DNA from: Planctomycetota bacterium
GTDB lineage: Bacteria > Planctomycetota > Planctomycetia > Pirellulales > UBA1268
Direction: 5' to 3'
DNA: 64,000 nucleotides
NCBI GenBank assembly: GCA_003669605.1
Contig: QWOP01000018.1
Location: 52,462 to 116,461, forward strand
In this document: one piece after another, positions 51,093-59,211 of the stretch
How positions within the stretch are numbered: the first letter of the stretch is position 1
Layout: every line of letters starts with the position of its first letter
Position numbers and translations under genes: made by a program
The notes under the pieces: generated by a model
The model's input: the letters and a program-made list of their open reading frames with translations, nothing else
Database searches by the model: none
Told to the model about the DNA's origin: nothing

Positions 51093-53117
51093 TTAGGGGG
51101 CGGTCCCCAACGTGCCTTGCCATTGCTCGTTGAAGTATCCGGCATCCAAGACCTGGTCCGGGAGCGGTTCTTCGGCGGGGTGGGCAGCGGGGACTTGGAT
51201 CACGGCCCAGTCGCCCCAGCGCGGGAAGAGGAGGTAGTTCAAGGCGCCCAGATCTGCCCCGCGGAAGGTGTGGCCGCTGTTGATGACAACGTAATGCTCC
51301 GCTGCGCCGGGCAGTGGATTGGGGGCAATCAGTGCGGGCATGTGGTTGGCAGCCGGGTGGTCCTGTCCTCCCAATCGGAGGGTCTGTCTCGTCCACTCCA
51401 TCGGAAGCCGAGGCAGGGCGCTTGCGATCAACACATTGCTCCCCGGATCGCCGAAGAGAATCAGGTTCTTGGTCTGGAGATCCTCTGCGGTCACCGCCGA
51501 GTCGTCCTTGATCGGCAGGTCGCCGCGAAAGTAGCGGTGCCACTCATCGGCAAATCGATTCAAGCTGTTGATGGCGTGCTCGTGCACGGCCTGGTTCCAG
51601 GGTGTTCCAGTTCCGCGCACGCAGAGGAACGGCGCGGTGAATGCATCGTCGATCGGGCCCTGGAGCCCGGGGCGTTTGCCCGCTTTCGGGACCGAATCAT
51701 CGCCGGCAATGCTCCACGCCTGTTGATGCCGAAAAAAAACAAGCGGGCTGCGTGGCGGCACTCCGGAGAGGGGAAGTGCGAGCGCAGTGGCTCCGATCCG
51801 GATGGTCTCCACCGTCCGGGGCAGCTTGGCGACATCGATGGAAAATCGATTGATATTCAGCGGTTCGGCGACCTCAAGGCTGTCGCCACGCACTCGGGCA
51901 GCGAATTCCGCTCTGGCGTAATGGCGATCGAGACTGAGCACTTGGAGCCAATGGCAGCGGCCATATTTCAAAGTCCAGGTGACAAACCGCAACTCCCTTG
52001 GGGAGTGGTTCAGGCCGCGATCGGCGTGCGCGCCGATTTGCCGCATCTGCTCGGCATGCGTGGCGGGATCGATGACATGGCCTGTTCCCGGCGCGATCAG
52101 GTTGATCATCTCCAGTCCCTCGCGCCGCAGCGCCTCTTCCATCAGCACGTGAGCCTGAAAGAAGACATCCTGGTCCCCCATGCATGCGATGGCCGGAACG
52201 ACGCTGGCGTTGGCGGCATAGTCGACGGAGTCGAGGATGTGCAGGCCAAGTTCCTCATGCTCCGGCAAGGGGCCAACCTTGATAAACGAGGGGATCGGTG
52301 TTTCGGAGAACCGATGCGTGTCGACATACCCGCAATACGGCCCGAGCGCCACGAACTGATCCGGGTGCTTGAGGCCGAGATGCCACGTTCCCGAAGCTCC
52401 CATCGACATGCCACGGAGGACGATCCGATCGCGATCGATGTGGTAGCGACGAGCGACGTCTTCGATGGCTGCAAAGACGTCACTCTCGCCCGACCAGCGA
52501 TAGCAGTTTTCGACCCGGCCGAGTGGATGGAGTTCGATCCATGAGACGTCAGGCGGATGCGCATTCGGCTCGTCCCCTTCATCGAAACGGGCCATGAAGT
52601 TCAACTCGCTGGAGCCGACGGGGCGGGTACTCCCGTGCAACACGACATCGAGCCGCATCGCGTTCTGCGGGTCGTAGGTTTTCGGCACGATGAGACCGTA
52701 CGGCTGCAGGGAGCCGTCGATGCGCGAGACATACCCCAGGACTATTTTTCCGCGTCGCTCGGCCCAGGGGCGCCGGCCGTCGACGAGGGCTGCCAATCGC
52801 TCGCTGCCGCGCTTCAGCGCCTGATTGAGTTGCGTTACTTCTGCGGCGGAGAATTCAGCGTCATACCGCAGCGCCCACGTCAGGCCCTTGGCGAAGATCG
52901 CTGCGTCGGCGCGATCCTGGGGGACTGGCCCCTGGGCAGGTTCAAGCGAAAGGTTTAATGCCCGCAAGCCGTCTTCAAGCGACTGGCGCTGCTCCCCGGT
53001 CAACGGCTGCAAAACAGGGGCCTGAGCCTGCAAGCCCCGTGGGCCACTCCATCCGGCCGCGCCAGCCATCCACAACGCTGCGATTGCGATCCACCGGCCT
53101 CTGCGATGACAACTCAC
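51093..53117 (-). CDS. Secreted alpha/beta hydrolase (prolyl oligopeptidase / esterase fold)
   Basis: 674 residues. A signal peptide (about residues 1-33, ending LQAQA) is followed by a helical region to about 110. The hydrolase core reads 'GSLQPYGLIVPKTYDPQNAMRLDVVLHGSTR', nucleophile elbow RGMSMGASGTWHLGLKHPDQF (Ser about 237) and 'FFQAHVLMEEALRREGLEMINLIAPGTGHVIDPATHAEQM' with the likely His. The C-terminal half is a second domain of unknown type. It could be a polysaccharide or protein esterase/peptidase; the substrate is not determinable. Repeat copy B begins 4 bases after its TAA. Confidence 0.83.
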   Translation of the reverse strand: MSCHRRGRWIAIAALWMAGAAGWSGPRGLQAQAPVLQPLTGEQRQSLEDGLRALNLSLEPAQGPVPQDRADAAIFAKGLTWALRYDAEFSAAEVTQLNQALKRGSERLAALVDGRRPWAERRGKIVLGYVSRIDGSLQPYGLIVPKTYDPQNAMRLDVVLHGSTRPVGSSELNFMARFDEGDEPNAHPPDVSWIELHPLGRVENCYRWSGESDVFAAIEDVARRYHIDRDRIVLRGMSMGASGTWHLGLKHPDQFVALGPYCGYVDTHRFSETPIPSFIKVGPLPEHEELGLHILDSVDYAANASVVPAIACMGDQDVFFQAHVLMEEALRREGLEMINLIAPGTGHVIDPATHAEQMRQIGAHADRGLNHSPRELRFVTWTLKYGRCHWLQVLSLDRHYARAEFAARVRGDSLEVAEPLNINRFSIDVAKLPRTVETIRIGATALALPLSGVPPRSPLVFFRHQQAWSIAGDDSVPKAGKRPGLQGPIDDAFTAPFLCVRGTGTPWNQAVHEHAINSLNRFADEWHRYFRGDLPIKDDSAVTAEDLQTKNLILFGDPGSNVLIASALPRLPMEWTRQTLRLGGQDHPAANHMPALIAPNPLPGAAEHYVVINSGHTFRGADLGALNYLLFPRWGDWAVIQVPAAHPAEEPLPDQVLDAGYFNEQWQGTLGTAP

Positions 53118-53260
53118 CGGCCATTCCCCCCAGGAGGCTCTTCACCCGGCCTTGGCCGGGACGCAAACCCACAGCAGTCTACTGAAGATCGCCTTGGCAG
53201 ACGGCTCTTTGGCCCTCTTTGCATGGCAGCGAAGAAGATCCGCGTCAGGAGGGTCTTCTC

Positions 53261-53301
53261 AACAAAAAAGCTGCCGGGGGTGAGCGAAACACCCCCGGCA
53301 G
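53261..53301 (-). terminator. Rho-independent terminator of the SPFH gene
   Basis: On the minus strand CTGCCGGGGGTG pairs with CACCCCCGGCAG (12 bp) around TTTCGCT, followed by CTTTTTTGTT. It lies about 55 bp after the SPFH stop at 53356. Confidence 0.92.
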
Positions 53302-53355
53302 CCAGCGGTGAACGGCGTCAGCGACACGGGGTTCGAGTCCCGTGACGGCGATCGT

Positions 53356-55662
53356 TCACGCCCCGACCGGCGGATCCGCCGGCCGTGTGTCGTGTCCCTC
53401 CGCCTGCTCCATCGATTCGAGCACCTTCTCCGACATCCGGTCGGCGAAGCGTTTGAGCGGATCGGCCTCGTCGATCCCAATCCCTCCCAGGCCGCTCTTC
53501 TCGGCCACGAGGAGACTGACAAGCAGGCCGAGCATCCCCTGACCGGAGGCCTGTTCGCCCTTGCCATCCCCGCCGCCGGAGATAAAGAGCCGCTGCGGCA
53601 CCAGCGGTTGCACGCTCGCCGACAGGCTGCCGGCTACCTCGGCGAGGGCGTAGAGTCGCGGGTCGCCGTAGCTGGAGATCTTTTTGAGTTGCACGGCGGC
53701 CTCGCTGAGGCCGATGTGCATCACCTTCTGCCCCTCGCCACGCCCCTCGAGTTCTTTCTGCTTCGCATCAGCCTCGGCCAGAAGCACGCGCTGTTCCGCC
53801 TGGAGGCGCGATCGCGACAGATCGGCCTCGGCCATGACCACCATCTGCTCGGCTGATTTCCGGGCCCGGAAGAGGTCGGCCTCCCCCTGCTGCTCGGCGA
53901 TCTGGGCCTCGACACGGGCGTTGGTGAGCTGCGTCTGCATCGTCGCCAGGGCCTGTGCCTCGGCCAGCAAACGCATCTTCTCCGCAGCCACGCGCTTCCG
54001 CTCGAAGGTCTCAAGTTGCTCGACGGAGAGCTGCCGCTCGCGGAGCTGGTCAAGCAGCGTCTCAATCTTGCCTGATTCTTTGCCAGTCTCCGGCTTACCG
54101 ATGAGGACGTCGACGCACTCGATGTCGAACTGCTGAAATTTTGTATGCAGCTCTTTTCGCGCCTCGGCCTGGATCAGGTCGCGGTCGTGGAGGAGTTCGA
54201 GCATCGTTTTCTTGTGGGCGATATCGCGGAAGTAGGCAGAGAGCATCGGATCGAGAGTCTGCGTGATCAGCCGCTGGACATCCCCGAACCGCTGGATGAC
54301 GCTCGGGGCCCGTTGGTAGTCGATGTGCACGACCACCGAGAGGGGGAGCGACGGCTCGTAGGCGTCTTTCGTCACCAGATCGATGCTCTTCAGGCTCTCG
54401 TCGTAGCGGTGCGACTCGCTCCGACCGGTCACCCAGTGGAGGACGAAGTTGGTCGTCGGCACGAGAACGACGTTGCCGGAGTAGCTGTTGAAGGCGTACT
54501 TGCCCGGGCCGAGGGCCCGCTCCCACACGCCCCGCTCCCCTTCGGCCACCCGCTCGCCGTGGCGGAAGGCCGATCCGGAGATGTCGGTGCCCGTGCGGCC
54601 GATGTAACTGACCACCACGCCCACTGAGCCGATCGGCACGACCGTCTTCGGCGTCATCTCCACCGTCGCGAACCAGCGGTTCACAAAGTAGGTGCCGTCG
54701 GTGAGGGGCATGTGCTGCCGGCCACGGCGGCCTCCGGCACGGAGAAAGGCCTCGGTGTCTTGGTAGTTGTTGTGGTAGTTCGGATCGGCCAGATCGCCGC
54801 CGACGGTCGGCGCGATGATCTCGCCCGGCGACAGCGACGGACCATCATGGACTGTGATAATGGCGATCGAGTCGGCAGGGGCCTCCTCCGTGATGGCGAC
54901 TGTGGCGAGCGAATCGTGATCAGGAATACTCGCTACGGCGGTTCCCTTGCCGACGACGACGGGGTCGAAGCCAGAGGCGGCACGGAGTTCGGCGAGCCAG
55001 CGACCGAGCGACTCCTGTTCCGCCCGGGTCTGCACGGCCTTCAGCCCAAAGACGGCGTTTTCACTGACGACTGTGAACAGCGCCGGGTTGATCGCATACA
55101 CACCCTCGCGGAGGATGGCCCGCTGGCGCCCCTTCTGCCCGGCGGCGATCCGGGCTGGGATGGTGGCACCGGCGGCCGGGGCGAGCCCGAGGAAGCCGCG
55201 GGCATCCTGGAAGTTGTTGCAGTCGACCACCCGGGCGAGCGTTTGGCTGGCGGGCAGCGGCTCGCCGTCACGGGCAAACACATAGCCAATCTTCCCCTCG
55301 GGGATACTTACTAAGGGCACGGTGTGGATGGCGTACTGCCACCGCCACCAGCCGAAGTGAAGGCCACCGCGGAGGATCTCCGCCCGGTAGCCTGCCTCGG
55401 CGGCCGGGGCGACGATCCGTCCTTCCGTCACGCTGCCGGCAAGCGACCACCACTTCTCCACCACGCCGATCCGGTCGTTGGGAATCCAGCGGAAGCAGAT
55501 CCAGAAAAGCACAGCGATCGCGGTGAGGATCCAGGCGGGCCACCAGGCAGTGACGATCTGGGGAAGCGCCGCCAGTGGGAGTGACCTTGGCCAGAGAACC
55601 GCAAGGTCAGTGGGATGGACCGCGAAACAGAGCATCCCCGTCAGGGGACTTTGGAAAGACAC
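53356..55662 (-). CDS. SPFH/flotillin-like membrane protein behind a c-di-AMP riboswitch
   Basis: About 768 residues from GTG 55662, which has GGAGG about 9 bases upstream. Alternatives are TTG 55737 (GAAGG 8 bases upstream) and ATG 55635. One or two N-terminal membrane helices (ILTAIAVLFWICFRWI) precede 'NDRIGVVEKWWSLAGSVTEGRIVAPAAEAGYRAEILRGGLHFG', typical of SPFH/band-7 proteins. The central region has 'PIGSVGVVVSYIGRTGTDISGSAF'. A long helical coiled-coil segment (about 500-690) contains 'LSVEQLETFERKRVAAEKMRLLAEAQALATMQ' and 'AEADLSRSRLQAEQRVLLAEADAKQKELEGRGEG'. SPFH proteins scaffold membrane microdomains. Gene and riboswitch together suggest response to c-di-AMP. Confidence 0.88.
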   Translation of the reverse strand: MSFQSPLTGMLCFAVHPTDLAVLWPRSLPLAALPQIVTAWWPAWILTAIAVLFWICFRWIPNDRIGVVEKWWSLAGSVTEGRIVAPAAEAGYRAEILRGGLHFGWWRWQYAIHTVPLVSIPEGKIGYVFARDGEPLPASQTLARVVDCNNFQDARGFLGLAPAAGATIPARIAAGQKGRQRAILREGVYAINPALFTVVSENAVFGLKAVQTRAEQESLGRWLAELRAASGFDPVVVGKGTAVASIPDHDSLATVAITEEAPADSIAIITVHDGPSLSPGEIIAPTVGGDLADPNYHNNYQDTEAFLRAGGRRGRQHMPLTDGTYFVNRWFATVEMTPKTVVPIGSVGVVVSYIGRTGTDISGSAFRHGERVAEGERGVWERALGPGKYAFNSYSGNVVLVPTTNFVLHWVTGRSESHRYDESLKSIDLVTKDAYEPSLPLSVVVHIDYQRAPSVIQRFGDVQRLITQTLDPMLSAYFRDIAHKKTMLELLHDRDLIQAEARKELHTKFQQFDIECVDVLIGKPETGKESGKIETLLDQLRERQLSVEQLETFERKRVAAEKMRLLAEAQALATMQTQLTNARVEAQIAEQQGEADLFRARKSAEQMVVMAEADLSRSRLQAEQRVLLAEADAKQKELEGRGEGQKVMHIGLSEAAVQLKKISSYGDPRLYALAEVAGSLSASVQPLVPQRLFISGGGDGKGEQASGQGMLGLLVSLLVAEKSGLGGIGIDEADPLKRFADRMSEKVLESMEQAEGHDTRPADPPVGA

Positions 55663-55741
55663 GTCACAAGCCCTCCGGCGTCGGAGGCTCAGGCGGGGGC
55701 GCACGATGGCCACCGGGAGGAACGACGCCCGTAGCAAACCC

Positions 55742-55780
55742 AGGGCCTTCGCGCTCCTGCGAGGGAGCGAAAGAATGCCC
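55742..55780 (-). promoter_or_regulatory. Hairpin between riboswitch and SPFH gene, likely expression platform
   Basis: On the minus strand GGGC-ATT-CTTTCGCTCC pairs with GGAGCG-C-GAAGG-CCC around CTCGCA. The 3' arm contains GAAGG, placed 8 bases before TTG 55737, and an AGGAG, so folding could hide a ribosome site. Only a short T-run follows, so translational control is more likely than termination. Confidence 0.55.
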
Positions 55781-55799
55781 TTTCAAATCGGGCCGGACA

Positions 55800-55955
55800 C
55801 CGCGTCCGACCATGCCTACGGGGTTAGCTGACGGGCTCGGGCTTGAAAGTACCCTGGTTCATTTCTGAACCTACGCCCCGGGTGTGGCCGCCGCTTCGCA
55901 ACAGCAATCGACCACACTGGTTTGGTTCCCCCGTTCGCGGCTTTTTTCGGCCACG
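55800..55955 (-). ncRNA. c-di-AMP riboswitch (ydaO-yuaA class)
   Basis: The minus strand carries the conserved core pieces of the ydaO-yuaA riboswitch in order. They are ACGGGGGAACCAA (55934-55922), a GGGGCGTAGG-containing middle, CAGGGTAC, and CCCGAGCCCGTCAG followed by CTAACCCCGTAGGC (55841-55814). The last block is the most diagnostic: B. subtilis-type members read 'CCCGAACCCG-CAGCTAAC-CCGTAGGC'. CCGA near 55950 and TCGG near 55807 can close the outer helix. It lies upstream of and on the same strand as the SPFH gene. The remaining 228 bp to the ThuA gene (55956-56183) show only a weak TATACT on the minus strand (55971-55976) and no gene. Confidence 0.92.
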
Positions 55956-56183
55956 ACTCGGCGACGCCCCAAGTATACCGCGCTCCGACAAAGCGACCGC
56001 AGCAGATTCCACGGATTGCGCGCAAAAGCCGATCCGGCAAGCAGATCAGACGAATCGGTTTGGTGTCGGCACAAGACGTGCTTCTGCCCCCTCTGCTCCC
56101 TCTGGTCATGGACTGCAGCGGGAGTGGTTGTATCCCTGGAGGGCCGCCGTGGTATTCTCCCCATCCCTTTGGAGGAAATCACG

Positions 56184-57041
56184 ATGCTTTGCCGACTGTT
56201 CTCCTGCGCGCTTGTCGCCTGCACTGTCGCCTTCGCCCCCATCGCTCCCGCTGCCGAGCCACCGGCCGGCAAGGACCGTCCGCTGGAGGTGCTCTATATC
56301 ACCGGCGGCTGCTGCCACGATTACGACGCCCAGAAGGCGCTGATCAGCCGTGGCATGGCGGCGCGGGCGCGGATCCGGACCACGGTCGTCCACGAGGGGG
56401 GCACGACCACCAACCACCCGATCTCCATCTACGAGAAGCCCGATTGGTCGAAGGGCTACGACGTCGTTTTCCACAACGAATGCTTCTCCGACGTCAAGGA
56501 TCCAGCGTTCCTTCAAAAGATCCTCGCTGAGCATGAGAAGGGGGTGCCGGCCGTCCTCATGCACTGCGCAATGCACTGCTACCGGGCCGGGAACGACGAC
56601 TGGTTCAAGTTCTGCGGGATCACCTCTCCCGGCCACGGCGCCCACTACGCCTACACCTGCTCGCTGAAGGCAAAGCACCCGATCCTCACCGGGCTGCCGC
56701 TGGAATGGGAAGTGCCGAAGGAGGAGCTCTACTACTCTGACAAGGTGTGGCCATCCGCCACGTCGCTCGGCGAGGCGATGAGCACCGACCGCAATGCCAT
56801 GCAGACCTGCATCTGGACCAATCAGTTTGGCAAGACGCGTGTCTTCGGGACGACCATCGGCCACTACGCCGAGACGGTGGCAACCCCGGAATTCCTCGGG
56901 CTTGTGACCCGCGGCACGCTGTGGGCGGCGGGAAAACTCGAGGAAGACGGCACTCCAGTCGCTGGCCTGGAACTGACTGCCGCGGAGAAGGCTGCGGTCG
57001 AGGATCCGGCCCCGGAGCCGACCCCCACCCTGGCCAAGTGA
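56184..57041 (+). CDS. Secreted ThuA-domain protein
   Basis: 285 residues from ATG 56184, with TTGGAGGA about 9 bases upstream; longer in-frame extension enters the riboswitch region. A signal peptide (MLCRLFSCALVACTVAFAPIAPAA) is followed by 'LEVLYITGGCCHDYDAQKALISRGMAARARIRTTVVHEGG', 'GYDVVFHNECFSDVKDPAFLQKIL', 'GVPAVLMHCAMHCYR', 'HPILTGLPLEWEVPKEELYYSDKVW' and 'VFGTTIGHYAETVATPEFLGLVTRGTLWAAG'. ThuA proteins have a class-I glutamine-amidotransferase-like fold and are linked to sugar (trehalose-like) use; in planctomycetes they are frequent and of uncertain role. Its partners are not obvious here. Confidence 0.88.
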   Translation: MLCRLFSCALVACTVAFAPIAPAAEPPAGKDRPLEVLYITGGCCHDYDAQKALISRGMAARARIRTTVVHEGGTTTNHPISIYEKPDWSKGYDVVFHNECFSDVKDPAFLQKILAEHEKGVPAVLMHCAMHCYRAGNDDWFKFCGITSPGHGAHYAYTCSLKAKHPILTGLPLEWEVPKEELYYSDKVWPSATSLGEAMSTDRNAMQTCIWTNQFGKTRVFGTTIGHYAETVATPEFLGLVTRGTLWAAGKLEEDGTPVAGLELTAAEKAAVEDPAPEPTPTLAK

Positions 57042-57174
57042 TCGCGTTGGTTTCGCCGTTGTCTGCCATTCCAGCCCCCCCGGCCTGACAGCCGGCTGGG
57101 GCGTGGTACGATTGGGCCGTTTGCGGTCAATCGGATGCGGTGATTCTGCTGTTCGGCAACAAGAGGAGGCGGTT

Positions 57175-58317
57175 GTGGCACGTGCGGCCCTGGCACTGGA
57201 GGACGGCACGATCTATTTCGGTGATTCGTTCGGAGGTCGGGGCACCTCCTCCGGCGAGGTGTGCTTCAACACTTCGATGACCGGATACCAGGAGATTCTC
57301 ACCGATCCGAGTTACCGCGGCCAGATCCTCTGCATGACCGCGCCGCAGATCGGCAACTACGGCGTCAATCATGACGACGTCGAGAGTGGCGGGATCCACA
57401 TGGCCGGCTTTGTGGTCCGCGAAGCGAGCCGGATCGCCAGCAATTTCACCGCTACCGGCACGCTCCACGACTACCTCGCCGCCGCCGGCGTGGTGGGCCT
57501 TTCGGGAATCGACACCCGGGCGCTGGTTCGCCGTCTGCGGATCCGCGGTGCCATGACGGGCATCGTATCGAGCGAGGTGCTCGATGGAGCAAAGTTGGTG
57601 GAGATGGCCCGCTCCGCGCTCCCCCTTGTGGGCCGCGATCTGGTGGCGGAAGTGATGCCAAAGACGCAGCGCGAATGGACGGAGCCGCTTGATGAATCGG
57701 CACTGTCGCTGGTCCAGCCCACCGAGGGGGGCGTGATGCCCGCAGCGGAAGTGCTAGGGCCGCTGAAGCATGTCGTGGCGCTCGATTACGGGATGAAATG
57801 GAACATCGCTCGGCATCTGGTGAGCAGTGGCTGCCGGGTGACGGTGCTCCCCGGGCGAGCCAGCGCCGCCGAGGTGCTGGCGCTCAAAGCCGACGGCGTC
57901 TTCCTTTCCAACGGGCCCGGCGATCCCGAGGTGCTGCTGGGATGTGTCGAGACGGTCCGGGGGCTGATTGGCGCAGTGCCGCTGTTTGGCATCTGCCTGG
58001 GCCATCAGTTGCTGGCACTGGCCTGTGGGGCGAAGACATTCAAACTGAAGTTTGGCCACCGTGGCGCCAACCAGCCGGTGATGAACCTCGACACCGGCAA
58101 GGTGGAGATCACCTCGCAGAATCACGGCTTCGCAGTCGACGAGGCGACGTTGCCGGCGGATCTTGTGGTCACGCACCGCAACCTCAACGACGGCACGATT
58201 GAGGGTGTCCGCCATCGCTCGTTGCCGGCCGCGAGCGTCCAGTATCACCCCGAGGCGGCCGCCGGCCCGCACGACGCGGGGTATCTGTTCGGCGCCTTCC
58301 ATCGCCTGATGGCCTGA
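57175..58317 (+). CDS. carA: Carbamoyl-phosphate synthase small subunit
   Basis: 380 residues from GTG 57175, preceded by AAGAGGAGG at a good distance; the longer frame from 57103 gives a poor N-terminus. The opening is ARAALALEDGTIYFGDSFGG, then 'EVCFNTSMTGYQEILTDPSYRGQI' and 'IGNYGVNHDDVES'. The class-I amidotransferase triad is in ICLGHQLLALACG (Cys) and 'QYHPEAAAGPHDA' (His-x-Glu). It supplies glutamine-derived ammonia for carbamoyl phosphate used in arginine and pyrimidine synthesis. No carB follows; the next gene is unrelated. Confidence 0.96.
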   Translation: MARAALALEDGTIYFGDSFGGRGTSSGEVCFNTSMTGYQEILTDPSYRGQILCMTAPQIGNYGVNHDDVESGGIHMAGFVVREASRIASNFTATGTLHDYLAAAGVVGLSGIDTRALVRRLRIRGAMTGIVSSEVLDGAKLVEMARSALPLVGRDLVAEVMPKTQREWTEPLDESALSLVQPTEGGVMPAAEVLGPLKHVVALDYGMKWNIARHLVSSGCRVTVLPGRASAAEVLALKADGVFLSNGPGDPEVLLGCVETVRGLIGAVPLFGICLGHQLLALACGAKTFKLKFGHRGANQPVMNLDTGKVEITSQNHGFAVDEATLPADLVVTHRNLNDGTIEGVRHRSLPAASVQYHPEAAAGPHDAGYLFGAFHRLMA

Positions 58318-58331
58318 TTGCCGGATCATGG

Positions 58332-58369
58332 CCTGATCCGACCTGATCCGACCTGATCCGACCTGATCA
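58332..58369 (+). repeat. 10-bp tandem repeat after carA
   Basis: CCTGATCCGA occurs three times in a row, then a partial copy CCTGATCA. Part of a longer degenerate CCTGAT series that begins at the carA stop. Confidence 0.9.
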
Positions 58370-58540
58370 TGCGGAGACCGGCATGACTCGCGCGACGCGC
58401 ACGACCGGCGTGACCGGACCCAAACTCTTTTTTTGACTCCCGCCCGCCGCATGCCACAGTAGGAGTGAGGCGGCGGCGGCATCCCTCCCTCGGCGCCACC
58501 GAATCCGGTGGTTCCTCTTCCTGCCATGGAGGATCGCAGT

Positions 58541-59125
58541 ATGTTCCGCTCCCGTCTGCTCGGCGGCCTTGCCCTCTCGCTTTTCTTGGTCGGCATCGCT
58601 GGCATCGCCAATGCCGGCTTCCCGCAGCGGCGTGGCGCATCAGCCTTCTCGCCGGCCGGTTATCCTGTTGATCCGGGGCTGGTCCTGGCGCCGATCGGCG
58701 GTGGTGACCCGATCGGTATTCCACCTGGCGGGATTGGCTTTGGGGGCCCGATGGGATTCGGCGGCCCGCTGGAATTCGCAGAGCCAGCCTTTGGCGTTGA
58801 GCCCGGCTGCGGCCCCGAGACGGTCTGCCCCACCAATCCCTCCATCAAGTACCGCCACAAGCATGCCCACCGCCACAAGCACGCCTGTGGGTGCTGTGTC
58901 GAACCGAGCTACGAGACCGTACTCGAGGCTTGCAGCCCCGAGACGGGTGTCCAAGTCGCCCTCCCCGTCTGCCTCCCCACCTGCTGCAAGGGCTGCCCCT
59001 GTCAGTCGTCGCGGTGCACGATCCTCGGCTGCGGCCAGGTTCGCTGGGACTACGCCTGCGGCTGCTCAGTGGTGGCCCGGTTCACCAAGCATGGCGACAT
59101 CCTCGTCACCTATGTCGGTTTTTAA
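58541..59125 (+). CDS. Secreted Cys/His-rich protein, function unknown
   Basis: 194 residues from ATG 58541 (ATGGAGGATCGCAGT supplies GGAGG about 8 bases upstream). The signal peptide ends near residue 28 (GIANA/GF). A Gly/Pro-rich spacer follows. A His-rich tract with alternating Lys and His is flanked by cysteines (KYRHKHAHRHKHACGCC, about residues 104-120). A final Cys-rich domain has CLPTCCKGCPCQSSRC and GCGQVRWDYACGC (about 10 Cys in 50 residues), ending in a conserved-looking 'RFTKHGDILVTYVGF'. It resembles metal-binding secreted proteins but matches no family I know. Confidence 0.75.
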   Translation: MFRSRLLGGLALSLFLVGIAGIANAGFPQRRGASAFSPAGYPVDPGLVLAPIGGGDPIGIPPGGIGFGGPMGFGGPLEFAEPAFGVEPGCGPETVCPTNPSIKYRHKHAHRHKHACGCCVEPSYETVLEACSPETGVQVALPVCLPTCCKGCPCQSSRCTILGCGQVRWDYACGCSVVARFTKHGDILVTYVGF

Positions 59126-59211
59126 GCGCCCCGAAAAAGGTTGGCAGCGGGGGCGAGGCGGGTGAGAGAGCCAGAGCGGGCCGGAGGCGTGTCTCCGGTC
59201 CGCGAGGGGAG

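Noticed and set aside
53268..53351. Complete tRNA gene around the GTTCGAGT loop
   Set aside because: No acceptor complement, D-arm or anticodon arm can be drawn; the upstream sequence is a terminator hairpin.
55575..56109. Small ORFs on both strands over the riboswitch region
   Set aside because: They overlap a structured RNA and show no ribosome site or protein family pattern.
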